A DNA stretch of 33,187 nucleotides, taken from contig JAIXPW010000187.1 of the NCBI GenBank assembly GCA_027485995.1, positions 1 through 33,187 on the forward strand. The letters run 5' to 3'. This DNA comes from Verrucomicrobiaceae bacterium. GTDB taxonomy: Bacteria; Verrucomicrobiota; Verrucomicrobiia; Verrucomicrobiales; Akkermansiaceae. How positions within the stretch are numbered: position 1 is the stretch's first letter; each line of letters opens with the position of its first letter. The translations under genes were made by a program, and so were the position numbers. Below are positions 14,956-25,000 of this stretch, in pieces. Below the pieces are notes generated by a model. The model was given only the letters and a program-made list of their open reading frames with translations, had not been told where the DNA came from and made no database searches.

Positions 14956-16836
14956 TCATTCCGGTTTCTCCTCATCCAGCTCGAGCACGCAGCGGAAGCC
15001 GAAGTCGATGCGGCGGCGGTTCTGCCTTGCTTGGAATCGATGATTCACATCGAGACCCTCCTCCTTTCCGATGGCCCACGATCCACCCCGCAAGGTGTAG
15101 GGTGGTTTGGCGTTGTGATCATTGGCGCGTGAAGTCTCGGCGGCCACATCCTCCACCCACTCCAGCGCATTGCCGCCCAGGTCATAGAGGCCCGAGGACG
15201 AGGGCGGAAACGATGCAACGGGCGATGTTTGCGGATAGGCATCGCTTTCCTCGCGGGTCGGGAAGCTGGCGGGCCATGTATCGGTGCGGGCCTCAGGTCC
15301 TGCGTAGTTTCCTGGCAGGATTCCACTCGTCATGCCCGCAGCAAGACTCCATTCCTCATCCGTGGGCAAACGGTAGAATTGCTTGTCGGTGAGACGGCCC
15401 TCCTGGCGTTCCTTCAAGGTGAGCCAATTGCAGAAAAACTGTGCATCCTGCCAGGACACACCCTGCGCCGGGTGGTTCAGGCGGTCCGGTGCGATGACAA
15501 GCGGGGATTCCTCCCAACCTTGAAGCCCGTAAACCTTGTGTGTCGGCGTGGCCTCTTGGTCATTGTCGGTTCGGCGCCATGAGGGAAGGATGCTTGCCTC
15601 CATCTCGCGGAATATCCGCCATTCGGAGTTGCGTGTTTCATGCATCGAAAACAACACCTCACACCCGGGAACCGGGATGAACTCCATGCCCAGGCTGTTT
15701 TTCCAAGGCTGCGTTTTGGATGCACTCCGGGCAGCTGGATACACCGGTCGGATGGTTTTGCTTCCGGATTCGTTCCATGCGTAACCGGCCAGTGGTCCGA
15801 GGATGATGAACGAAGCGGCGGCGATCCAAGGGAGGCGCTTCCTCCAGGTGGCGCGGGATTCCGCAGCGATCCAGCATCGCTCGGTCTCCTCCAACAAACC
15901 AGCCACCGAGGCCGTGCGCAGCGCGGGATCATCGCGCAGGGCGTTTTGGAGGACCCGGTCCAAACGCTTGTCATAGCCTGATGCGGAAAGCGGCGTGTAG
16001 GCACCAAGCGGGAGTTTTCCGGCGAGCATCTCATACAACAAAACCGCAAGCGAATAGACATCCGACGCGGCCGTGGCGGTGGCGGCGGAGCGCGTGAGTT
16101 CCGGGGCCAGATAGTAGGGGGAACCAAATGCATCCGTCGGCCGGGTCGTGGAATAGGTGAAATGCTTGGCCAAACCAAAATCAGTGACCTTCACCAAGTC
16201 ATTTGCTCCGACGAGAATATTGGCGGGTTTGAGATCGCGATGGACGATTCCGGCATCGTGCGCATGGGAAATGGCGGCTGCCACTTTGCGGAAAATCCCA
16301 AATGCGCGTTCCGCAGGAAGCAAGCCGCCCCGCAGCAAGTGGCTGAGATCGCAACCATCCACATACTCGGTGGCCAGGAACAACTGGTGGTCGGCGGTTT
16401 CCCCGGCATCCAGCAGAGCCACGATATTTGGGTGGCTCAGACATGCCAGAAGGTCCACCTCCATCTCAAAGCGCGATGCCGCATCCGCATTCCCCGCCCA
16501 GGTGGGGTGCAGGATCTTGATCGCCACATCACGAGATTCATCCTCTGATTTTGCCAACCAGACGCTGCCCATCCCACCGGTGCCGATCAGGCGGACAATT
16601 TCATAACCGGAAACAGCCGGCGGGGTCAGATCCGCCGGAACCTGGTAGGGCGCGGGCTTGGGAAAAAACGAACGCCCGGCAGACCGAGCCAGTGCCGCGA
16701 GCTGTTCGTTGGTCCAGACGCTGGAGGGTTCAATGGAGGTCGGCACAACTGGCAGCTTGTAAGATGTGGCGGAGTTCACCGTCGACGTCCGCAGGGTCCG
16801 CCACGGTTGCCGTGACGGCAGCCATGAGGGATTCAC
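14956..16836 (-). CDS. Transmembrane Ser/Thr protein kinase with C-terminal FGE-sulfatase (SUMF1-like) domain
   Basis: The protein is 626 aa from ATG 16834-16836, which overlaps the sigma gene by 107 bp. GTG 16744-16746 (17-bp overlap) is an equally good start and would keep all domains. Numbered from ATG: kinase domain ~78-325 with glycine loop GTGGMG (85-90), K107 in VAIK, HRDLKPANI (199-207), DFG (219-221) and APE (244-246), all intact. The transmembrane helix is at ~336-353, so the kinase is cytoplasmic. Residues ~379-622 are a formylglycine-generating-enzyme-like domain outside the membrane (NSLGMEFIPVPG, GLYDLGGNALEWVED, LRGGSW, FGFRCVLE). In kinases this domain is usually a binding module, not an enzyme. 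The pairing with a sigma factor suggests a surface signal coupled to transcription. Confidence 0.9.
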   Translation of the reverse strand: MNPSWLPSRQPWRTLRTSTVNSATSYKLPVVPTSIEPSSVWTNEQLAALARSAGRSFFPKPAPYQVPADLTPPAVSGYEIVRLIGTGGMGSVWLAKSEDESRDVAIKILHPTWAGNADAASRFEMEVDLLACLSHPNIVALLDAGETADHQLFLATEYVDGCDLSHLLRGGLLPAERAFGIFRKVAAAISHAHDAGIVHRDLKPANILVGANDLVKVTDFGLAKHFTYSTTRPTDAFGSPYYLAPELTRSAATATAASDVYSLAVLLYEMLAGKLPLGAYTPLSASGYDKRLDRVLQNALRDDPALRTASVAGLLEETERCWIAAESRATWRKRLPWIAAASFIILGPLAGYAWNESGSKTIRPVYPAARSASKTQPWKNSLGMEFIPVPGCEVLFSMHETRNSEWRIFREMEASILPSWRRTDNDQEATPTHKVYGLQGWEESPLVIAPDRLNHPAQGVSWQDAQFFCNWLTLKERQEGRLTDKQFYRLPTDEEWSLAAGMTSGILPGNYAGPEARTDTWPASFPTREESDAYPQTSPVASFPPSSSGLYDLGGNALEWVEDVAAETSRANDHNAKPPYTLRGGSWAIGKEEGLDVNHRFQARQNRRRIDFGFRCVLELDEEKPE

Positions 16837-17491
16837 CGAATCGGCGGCGGAGGCGGTGGACTTCGAGTTTCACTTGGGATTCCTTAATGCCGAGAGATAC
16901 ACCGATCTGCGCGTAAGGTTGCACCCCATCCGCATCCAAAAGCGTGCTGGCCAGAGCATCGAACACCGCAGCCTTGCCACGCGACTCGTAGCCCTCGCGC
17001 AACCGGGACATCACCATGCGCAGCAGGGCCAGCGCCCATTCGCTGTCGAGCACATGATCGACAGCGGGGATTTCTGGCAAGTCATCGGCATCGAGCGAGA
17101 AATGCGCCTGCCCGCCCCCGCGGCGCTGGGCCGAGGCGTCCCGACGGGCATTCGCCCATAGGTTGCGCAGCGATTGGCGGATGTAGGAGCGCAGTTTTCC
17201 AGTCTCCGGGCCGAGTCGCGACAGGGTTTCCCGGGTGGCCCAGCGCAGCATGAATTCCTGCGTCAGGTCCTCCGCATCGTCCGGCTGACAACCCATGGAA
17301 ATGAGATACTTGCGCGCCGGCTCCCGGTAGATCCCACAAAGATCCTCCATCGCCAACTGCGCTTCCTTTCCTTCGGCACCAGCGCGATGAACACGGCTCC
17401 AAACCGTGTGGGGAAACAAGGGTGACTGAGCTGCCAGGGCGCCGCCAGAATCCTGTCGTGCCGGATGCGTGAAATTCGGGTCCTGCTCCAT
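16730..17491 (-). CDS. Sigma-70 family (ECF-like) RNA polymerase sigma factor
   Basis: The protein is 253 aa from ATG 17489-17491. Region 2 spans about residues 45-110, with the recognisable helix MGCQPDDAEDLTQEFMLRW (core-binding/-10 recognition). The intermediate helix carries SYIRQSLRNLWANARRDASA. Region 4 lies at about residues 190-228, with a helix-turn-helix (YAQIGVSLGIKESQVKLEVH RLRRRF). The long N-terminal extension and the linker are typical of the large ECF-like sigma factors of Planctomycetes and Verrucomicrobia that sit upstream of a Ser/Thr kinase. The kinase gene overlaps its 3' end, so translation is coupled. It is likely controlled by the membrane kinase or its target; no anti-sigma gene is seen. 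Confidence 0.85.
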   Translation of the reverse strand: MEQDPNFTHPARQDSGGALAAQSPLFPHTVWSRVHRAGAEGKEAQLAMEDLCGIYREPARKYLISMGCQPDDAEDLTQEFMLRWATRETLSRLGPETGKLRSYIRQSLRNLWANARRDASAQRRGGGQAHFSLDADDLPEIPAVDHVLDSEWALALLRMVMSRLREGYESRGKAAVFDALASTLLDADGVQPYAQIGVSLGIKESQVKLEVHRLRRRFGESLMAAVTATVADPADVDGELRHILQAASCADLH

Positions 17492-17640
17492 GGATGCCTT
17501 GGATGGGAGCCGCCGGGTTGGTGGCGACGCTGGAGTCCAAGAATCGGATTGTCCGGTACTTCGTCAATCCTCGCGTCGGAGGAGGTATCGGGCGATTTCT
17601 TCGAGGCGGGCTCCCATTTTTCCGAAGTGTTTGGAACAAG

Positions 17641-18127
17641 TCCCCAAGATCCAGTGTTGGTCCTCGTGGTCGTTGTCGGCTCGCTTATCGGATGAAACCC
17701 CGATGGGGTTCGGAATCATCTCTTTTCCGCACCCAGGGTAGCTCGGATGCGAGCCACCCTGGGCTTTGGGACGAAACGCCGATGGCGTGAAGACAAGGGA
17801 CTGTATCAAAGGGGGCATGGATCGCAGTTCAACAATTTCGGGAGGAGACTGATGGATCATGGGCCCTGGGAGCACTCGACGGGCAAGCTCTCTGGACTCA
17901 ACGATGGTCATCAAAGCCGGTCGCGGATGACGGACTGGATCTGGAATGGAGGGGGTGGATCAGGGGCGTATTTGAAAGCGTCGTGGCGTTGTGGGGAGCC
18001 GTGCTGCTTGAGCCCTTGTCGGTTGGACTCATCGCACAAGCCACCGCGTCATCCCGCCAGCCATCCAATCCCTTTCCCTGCGGTCCATTCCGGCCGACCT
18101 GCGGCTCGGCGGATGTCGGAGCAATGA
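17641..18127 (+). repeat. Long dispersed repeat, fullest copy (M2)
   Basis: About 450 bp (17641-18093) match 26496-26968 at high identity, and the last ~150 bp also match 11645-11784. Internal structure includes a small dyad AACCCC-GAT-GGGGTT (17697-17711) and a perfect stem CCCAGGGT (17732-17739) / ACCCTGGG (17756-17763). Compared with the other two copies, M2 lacks 19 bp that lie between two CCAATCCC direct repeats, so the ATG of the embedded MNxLQSLSLRSIP codons is lost. Minus-strand ORFs here are conserved with the other copy only because the DNA is. The gap 17492-18260 holds this repeat and R copy 5, and no credible gene. Confidence 0.8.
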
Positions 18128-18159
18128 CCTGCAAGCGAATGGCACTCTATGGCTTTCTC

Positions 18160-18185
18160 GATGGTTTGTCAGAGCATTTGCTTTC
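18160..18185 (+). repeat. Short dispersed repeat R, copy 5
   Basis: GATGGTTTGTCAGAGCATTT then GCTTT matches R with one mismatch at its 3' end. It lies 33 bp after the end of long-repeat copy M2 and 80 bp before the 21-bp tandem array. Confidence 0.7.
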
Positions 18186-18263
18186 TGACGCCTGCCGGGA
18201 TGAAGATGCAGCCTGAAGGCATGACTACGAACGGACGAGCCCTCCATCGTCCGCAATGGGTCC

Positions 18264-18568
18264 TGCAACGACGGCTGCCGCCTCTGCAACGCCCGCTGTC
18301 GCCTCTGCAACGCCCGCTGCCGCCTCTGCAACGACGACTGTCGGCTCTGCAACGACGACTGTCGGCTCTGCAAAGCCCGCTGTCGGCTCTGCAATGACGG
18401 CTGTCACCTCTGCAACGACGGCTGTCGCCTCTGCAACGACGGCTGTCGCCTCTGCAACGACGGCTGTCGGCTCTGCAACGCCCGCTGTCGCCTCTGCAAC
18501 GCCCGCTGTCACCTCTGCAAAGCCCGCTGTCACCTCTGCAAAGCCCGCTGTCAGCTCTGCAATGCCCA
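18264..18568. repeat. 21-bp tandem repeat array, 15 units without indels
   Basis: TGCAA recurs at 18264 and then every 21 bp up to 18558, 15 times with no length change; the last unit is degenerate. The commonest unit is TGCAACGACGGCTGTCGCCT plus C. Variation is confined to certain columns: base 6 (C/A/T), bases 8-11 (ACGG/CCCG/ACGA), base 15 (T/C) and bases 17-18. Because 21 is a multiple of three and the unit has no stop, several frames are open on both strands (SATTAVA heptads on plus, VAEATAV or LQRRQPS heptads on minus). None has a convincing start, so I annotate it as a minisatellite. A heptad-repeat protein on the minus strand (18225-18761) cannot be excluded. Confidence 0.85.
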
Positions 18569-18824
18569 CAAATCCAATCGCTTGGGGCATTTTGTGGAAA
18601 TCAGACCCGGTTTCGCCCTCATTCCCGACCGTCGGACTCTGAGGAGCACCGCGGTCCCACGACTCGCGTTCATGGGCAGGGCTCCTACGCCTGGGATCGG
18701 TGTATGGCAAAGCCGAGCTAGATGGGAAGAATTTGAACCGCCAAGACGCCAAGAGCGCCAAGAAAACCTCAAATGAGTGCCTCTGAAACCAGTTTCACTC
18801 CCCGCATCGCAATCTTTCATCGGT
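18568..18824. other. Intergenic DNA before the uvrA stump, no gene seen
   Basis: After the tandem array there is a weak inverted repeat (AATGCCC 18561-18567 / GGGCATT 18585-18591, loop 17, followed by TTTG) and then GC-rich sequence with no protein-like ORF, up to the CGCCAAG repeat. Confidence 0.4.
18735..18766 (+). repeat. CGCCAAGA-type intergenic repeat
   Basis: This stretch contains three tandem 9-mers (CGCCAAGAC, CGCCAAGAG, CGCCAAGAA) preceded by GAAC, ending in AAAA. It resembles a short repeat motif found between genes in several bacterial phyla. It lies directly before the uvrA stump and outside any gene. Confidence 0.5.
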
Positions 18825-18965
18825 TTGCTAGACATCGGCCCCGAAGCCGGAGCCGCAGGCGGCACCCTCGTCGCCCAAGGCACGCCGGAAACCGTCGCGA
18901 AGTCGAAGAAGTCCAGAACCGCGCCGTTCCTGAGCGCTACGCTTCGTCAATGGAAGCTGGAATGA
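18825..18965 (+). pseudogene. uvrA: uvrA 3' remnant
   Basis: Read on the plus strand to TGA 18963-18965, this gives about 46 residues: [24 protein letters not shown], then [13 protein letters not shown]. This matches the C-terminal end of UvrA (usually ...DLGPEGGxGGGxxVAxGTPExVA...T..FL...L), the ABC-type damage sensor of nucleotide-excision repair, normally ~940 aa or more. Everything before the D-loop region is missing, and the sequence upstream is repeat DNA. An ATG at 18777 in the same frame precedes unrelated residues, so expression of a functional product is unlikely. The match is by eye from conserved motifs. Confidence 0.65.
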
Positions 18966-19051
18966 GTTTCAGTGAATTGCGGCTCCGCTGGTCACAAGGA
19001 GAGTGAATCCGTCACAAGTTAGGGCTGGGCGACATCGAGCAATTCTCTAGC

Positions 19052-22000
19052 ATGCCACGCATGAGAATGCGACTTCCGCTTCTATTCTCCGCGGTTTTTG
19101 CCGGCCTATTGACCACGGCTCAAGCCACCGATGCCTACCTGAGTTGGGCTACCAGCAAATGGGGAGTCAATGCAGTCGCCAACTCAGCGGCGCAAAACAC
19201 CACCTGGGGTGAAAACGCAGATCCTGACAAAGACGGCTTGCCCAATCTCATCGAGTACACGGCGGATACTGATCCCACTCGCTCCAATCCTTCCAGTGAC
19301 TGCTACGAATTCCTGGTTCCCACAACCGGCCCTGCATCCTCTCGCTACCCTCAGCTTTCAGCCTGGCAGCGCACCGATGATCCTGATCTTCGCGTTACCT
19401 GTCAGAAATCTTCCAACCTCCAGTCATGGCTGCCAGAAGCACCGGGAAATCTCACCCAGCTTGTTCCGCCTAACCTCTTCATCCTCACTCAGGAAACAGA
19501 AAACTTCACCCGTGGCCTGCGCCAGGTCCGCTACATTGATCTGCAATCAATGGCTTCGCGCCCAGCCGCATTCATGCGCCTCGTCGTTACCAGACGCGGG
19601 GCCAGCGCCACCGGGCCGGGCATCGAGCCATTCACATTCACCAGTCAGAGTACCGTATTACCGGGTAGCCTCGGGCGCTCAAATGCCGTTGTGCTTGGCG
19701 GCTTCACCGGGTCGACGACCATCAATATCCCGACGGGCGTCACCCTCTACATCAATGGCATCGCCCAAACGGGAACGACTGCCACAGTGAAAGCCGGAGA
19801 TGCTCTCTGGATGGAGGCGACTGCTCCCGGTTCTATCGGAATCCCCAGAAACTACACCCTCGACATTGGAGGCCATTCGGCGACGTGGAGTTTCGCCACC
19901 GACTCAATCGCTGCAATCCCGGATCATCCAGGTTCCGATTCTGGCTACACTCAGGTTGACGTAGGAGTCTCGGAATCCGGGGCTGCCCAGATCAACATTC
20001 CCATCGTCGTCTCCCCCGGCACCGCAGGTATGCAGCCAAAATTGTCGATCAGCTATTCGAGCCAAGGTGGAAATGGTCCACTCGGTCTTGGGTTTTCGCT
20101 ATCTGGTATAAGCGCTATCACTCGGGTTGGGAGGACAGTTGCGCAGGACGGGGTGAAAGGCGGCGTTAAACTTGATCTTGATGATCGCTTCGCTCTTGAC
20201 GGCCAGCGCCTCACCGCGATTTCAGGAACAGATGGCGAAGGCAATAGTGAGTACCGTCTGGAATCCGATCCAACTACCCGAGTCCGCCTTCACGGTGAGT
20301 TCGCCAACTCTTGGCCGATCTTTTCAGGGCCATTCTTCCCGAGTTATCCACAGTCTTCGCAGTATTGGTCGGTGGAAACTAAAGCCGGCTTACTAATGGA
20401 ATACGGTCTGTCAGACAAATCTCGGATTTACCCTTATAATAATTTCTATTCTGTTTTTTTTGGGGATGTTCGCCCGCTTCTTTGGACTATCGAGAAAATC
20501 ACCGATAGCGTTGGAAATTACATGACTTTTGATTACGATTATTGGGGGGCTAAATCCGGTGAGCCCTTGCTAACAAGTATCACCTACACAGCCAACTCTT
20601 CTGCAGGGTTGGTGGCGAATCAGCTAGTCACTTTCGAGTACGAAGACCGTCCCGACAATCGTTCAAAATATATCGCCAGATATCAAATTGTGACATCTAA
20701 GAGAATTCGTGCCATCACCTCGGGGGTCAAGGATTCCTTTGGTAATATGAAAAACATAATGCGTTATGAAATGGCATACCAACAAGATCCTCTCACCTTT
20801 GATTCACAACTGGTTAGCGTGCAAATGAAGCGACCTGACGGATCAAGTTCTCCGGCAACGCGGTTCACTTGGCCAGCCTCCAATGCTACCGAAACTTTTT
20901 TTAGGCAAGGCAACGCAACGGGTATTTCAAGCAGTGCTAAGGTAGATGGAGACTTTTTGAGCGGAGATTTCGACGGTGATGGCCGAACCGATGTATTGGT
21001 GTGGAATACTGCTGGCTATTCAAATCGATTTTCACTCTATCGAAGCAATGGATCAGGTTTCGATACGGTCAGACCTACTTCACTTGTGGGTGGAAATAGC
21101 ACCCGCTCAAACCCCGTTTTGCTTGGTGACTTTAATGGCGATGGAAAGACCGACGTGCTTGCTTTCAGTCAAGAATCGAATAGCTATAAGATGTATCTTT
21201 CTGCCGGTGCCGATTTTCAAGCTCCAGTAAACACGACCATTCCAGCAAATGACGCAGGCCATCCGCATTTGATCCTTGACGCCGATGGTGATGGAAGAAG
21301 CGATGTTGCAGCGTTTAACTTCCAAGGGAATCTAGGAAAATATACAACATTATTGTCTCAAGGAGCCGGATTTTCCATTGGGGAATTTCCTTATTCTATT
21401 CTGTCTGCTGAATTGTCATATTATATAAATAGCGCGCTCTATCAGTTGCATCTAGGGGAATTTAATGGTGATGGCATGACTGACATTACAACCGCGCAAA
21501 TTGTGTCTTATTCTTCAGGCGCGAAGATTCTCGGAGATTTCAATGGGGACGGACTAACCGACCTCATAGTTTGGGATGATCAACTCCTCTCCCCAGGCAC
21601 CTACAGTTTATTCGAATGCAGGGGGGACGGAAGTTTCTATCCACGACCCCAATTTTCTATTCCTGGCGGTTTTGATAGCGTTGGTGCAAGATACCAGTCT
21701 GCCGTCGATTTCAATGGTGACGGCAAGGCAGATATGGCTACCTGGAACGCACCATTTTCAAACTCTAGGTTAAACATTGCCATCTCGGCCGGCGATGGGG
21801 TCTGGTCGGACGGCACTGGACTCGGCGTGGGTTTCGGCGCGGCATCGGCAACTGCGATATCCAATGCCAACGCATTGAATATGTCTGGAGACTTTAATGG
21901 GGACGGTAAAACGGACATGCTTGTTTGGGGCAGTCCGTCAGCCAATCAGTTCAATCTCTGGCTGAACGAGGGACCGCCACCGCGATTGGTTCAAAGGGTA

Positions 22001-25000
22001 ACCAACGGACACGGAGGCTACACCCAGTTCGGCTACAAAATGCTGACCGACGAGAGTGTTCATACGAAGGGCACTGGACTGACTTTTCCCTATTATAGTC
22101 TGCAGGCACCGCTGGCTGTCGTTTCGTCCGTCATCTCAAGTAACGGAATCGACGGTGATCCGTTCACCGGCATCGGGGCACCCGGCGTAAACACGGTTAC
22201 CTACCATTACAAGGGAGCCTGGTCCTCTCTTGATGGACGCGGCTTTCAGGGCTTTAAGGAAGTGGAAAGCACGGACGTGACTTCAGGGGTAGTCAACCGG
22301 ACGGTTTATGAGAGTTCCTCGCCTCTGCTGGCCGGACGCCCGAAACATTCCGAACAGCGCCTTCTGGTGACACCGCCCGGTGGCAGCTCACTCATTAGCG
22401 AAAGCGACTCGACTTGGGACCTAGTCGAAACCACTCACCCGACCGGAAGGAAAACTTACTTCGTCGGCGAGGCATCGAGCGTGGCTAAAAGTTATGAAAC
22501 AAATCGCCCATCGGCGACCGCGCTGGTGAAGACAACTACCCGCTCCGGACCTGCATCGAATGGCGGCAAGATACGTTATGACGTATTTGCAAATCCCATC
22601 GAAATCACCACCACTACCACCGATGGGGTAGAAGTTTTCACCGAGCGTGTTGTCAACACTTTCACAGATGCGCCAACCCCGAGCCAATGGTATCTCGGGC
22701 GGCTTTCCGCCAGCTCGGTGATAAAAACCGCACCCGGCGGCGAAACCGCGACGCGCAATTCCACCTTTCAATATCATCCCACCACCGGCTTGCTGACCCA
22801 GGAGGTGATCGAGCCTAACGGTGGCCTGTTGCGGCAACAAAAGGACTACGTTCACGATGGCTTCGGCAACATCTTCACCAGCACATTTTCCACACCCGGA
22901 CAAGCTTCCCGCACCACCACGACCTTCTACACGCCGGACGGCCGCTTCGTCCGCGAAACCCGCAACGCGAAGAATCACGCCGAGACAAAGACCTACGATC
23001 CCTTGCTCGGCAACGTCCTCACCCAGACCGGCCCTAATGGCCTAACCACCACTTGGGAATACGACGCGCTCGGTCGTCCCACCCGGGCAATCCGACCCGA
23101 TGGCACCCAGACACGCAGCTTTTACCGCCGTGTCACAGGCTCCACCACCGGAGCCCCGCCACGTGCGGTCCATTACGTCCGGGTCCATAGCTCAGGCGGA
23201 AGCCCTAAGACGGTCTGGTATGACCTGCTCAACCGCGAGATTCGCGCCGACAGCATTGCCTTCGATGGCCGGACGGTTTCGTCGCACAAGGTATTCAACA
23301 ATCGAGGGGAGGTCACTCACGCCTCGCAGCCCTACTTCGAGGGAGACACACCACTCTACTCCACGATGTCCTACGACGCCGTGGGACGGGAAACCCAGCA
23401 GATCGACCCTGGAAACCGCACCACCACCACGGTTCATAACGGCCTAACTACCTCCGTCACCAATCCCAGAAACCAGACCGTTTCCACCGTCGCCAACGCG
23501 ATGGGCTGGACCCTTCGTTCCACCGACGCCGCCGGAAAGAGCATTCACCGCACTTATGATGCCTACGGAGCCCTGCGTTTCATCACGGACCCGGCGGGAA
23601 ACACCACCGAACTTCGGTACGACCAGCGTGGAAACAAAACGTGGATGTCGGAGCCGAATTGTGGCGTCTCCTTTTTCACTTACAACGGCTTTGGCGAACT
23701 CAAGACCCAGACGAACAACGCCAACCAGACCGTGAGCCTCACCTACGACATGCTGGGCCGTGTGCTTACACGTAGCGAGCCGGAGGGCGTGACCACCTTT
23801 GAGTATGACAGCGCCGCGAAGGGCATCGGCCAGCTCGTCCGCGAGAGCATCGGGGATTTCGTTCGCAGCTACTTTTTCGATCACCTCAGCCGTTCTGTTA
23901 ACACCGTGGAGAAACACGGCTTCCACAGCTTTGCCGTTTCCCGGAGTTACGACAGCTACGGCAGGCCGGATGCGATTACCTACCCCACGGGATTCGCCAC
24001 GCGGCAGTACTACACAGACAACGGCTACCTGCGGGAGGTGCGGAACGCCGCCAATGATTTGCAGTCCTACTGGCAGGCAGGGTCCGTGAATGCCCGCGGG
24101 CAAATCACCAAGGAGATCCAGGGCAATCTTGTGGTCACGAACCGCACTTTCGATGCCAACACCGGCCTCATCACCAGCATTACTTCCTCTTTTGGCGGGA
24201 TTGGCGATGTGCAAAAGGCGGAGTTCGATTTTGACCTGATTGGCAATCTCACCGCGCGGCGTGACAAGCGCTACAGAACCACCTTCAGTGAGACCTTTGG
24301 CTACGACACGCTCAACAGGCTGCAGACAGTGACCACCACGGGTACCGCCGCCGTGACGGCAGTTTATAACGACCTCGGGAACATCACCTCCCGCACGGAT
24401 GTGGGCAGCTTCAGCTACGGAGCGGCCTCCACCGGCCCACATGCGCTCATTGGCGTGACGGGGGGCGCCTTCAACAAATCCTGCGGTTACGACGCCAAAG
24501 GAAACCGCACGACCGATGGAGCGACGAGCCTGACCTACAGCTCCTTCAACAAGCCCGTACGAATGGTCAAAGGCGGCGACACCCTACACTTTGACTACGG
24601 CCCGGACAGCGCCCTCTACCGCCAGACCACCTTTCTCACCCAGTCCGGCGGTGCCACCTCGCAGACGGTGCGCGAATACATCGGCGGCCTCTACGAGCGG
24701 GAGACGACGAGCGAAGGGCTGGTGCGCCACATTCACTACATCGCCGGTGGCAGCGGCGTGACCGCCATCCTCACCGATGAACGCAGCTCCGCATCACCGA
24801 CCGAGCGCCTGCGCTACATTCACAAGGATCACCTCGGCAGCGTGGATGTGATCACCGGCCGCGGCGGAGCCGTGGTGGAGCGCCAGAGCTTCGATGCCTG
24901 GGGCCGCCGCCGCACCGTGGCCTACAACTCCGGGACCTCCACCTGGAGCGTGTCCTACCCCGCCACGCCCGGCAGCGCCGAGACGCATCGCGGCTTCACC

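Noticed and set aside
17564..17914. Conserved minus-strand protein shared with 26279-26770 (begins MMTIVE)
   Set aside because: The similarity follows the DNA repeat and also holds where the frame is not conserved. The two ORFs diverge completely past the repeat edge, and no codon-biased substitutions are apparent.
18264..18568. CRISPR array
   Set aside because: Units are contiguous 21-mers with point variants and no unique spacers; no cas genes are nearby.
18225..18761. 178-aa minus-strand or 128-aa plus-strand (18256-18642) heptad protein genes
   Set aside because: Openness in several frames follows from the stop-free 21-bp unit. The flanking residues look non-coding and no RBS or convincing start is present.
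23444..24442. 332-aa minus-strand ORF within the RHS gene
   Set aside because: It is a shadow of the GC-rich RHS core and has no family resemblance.
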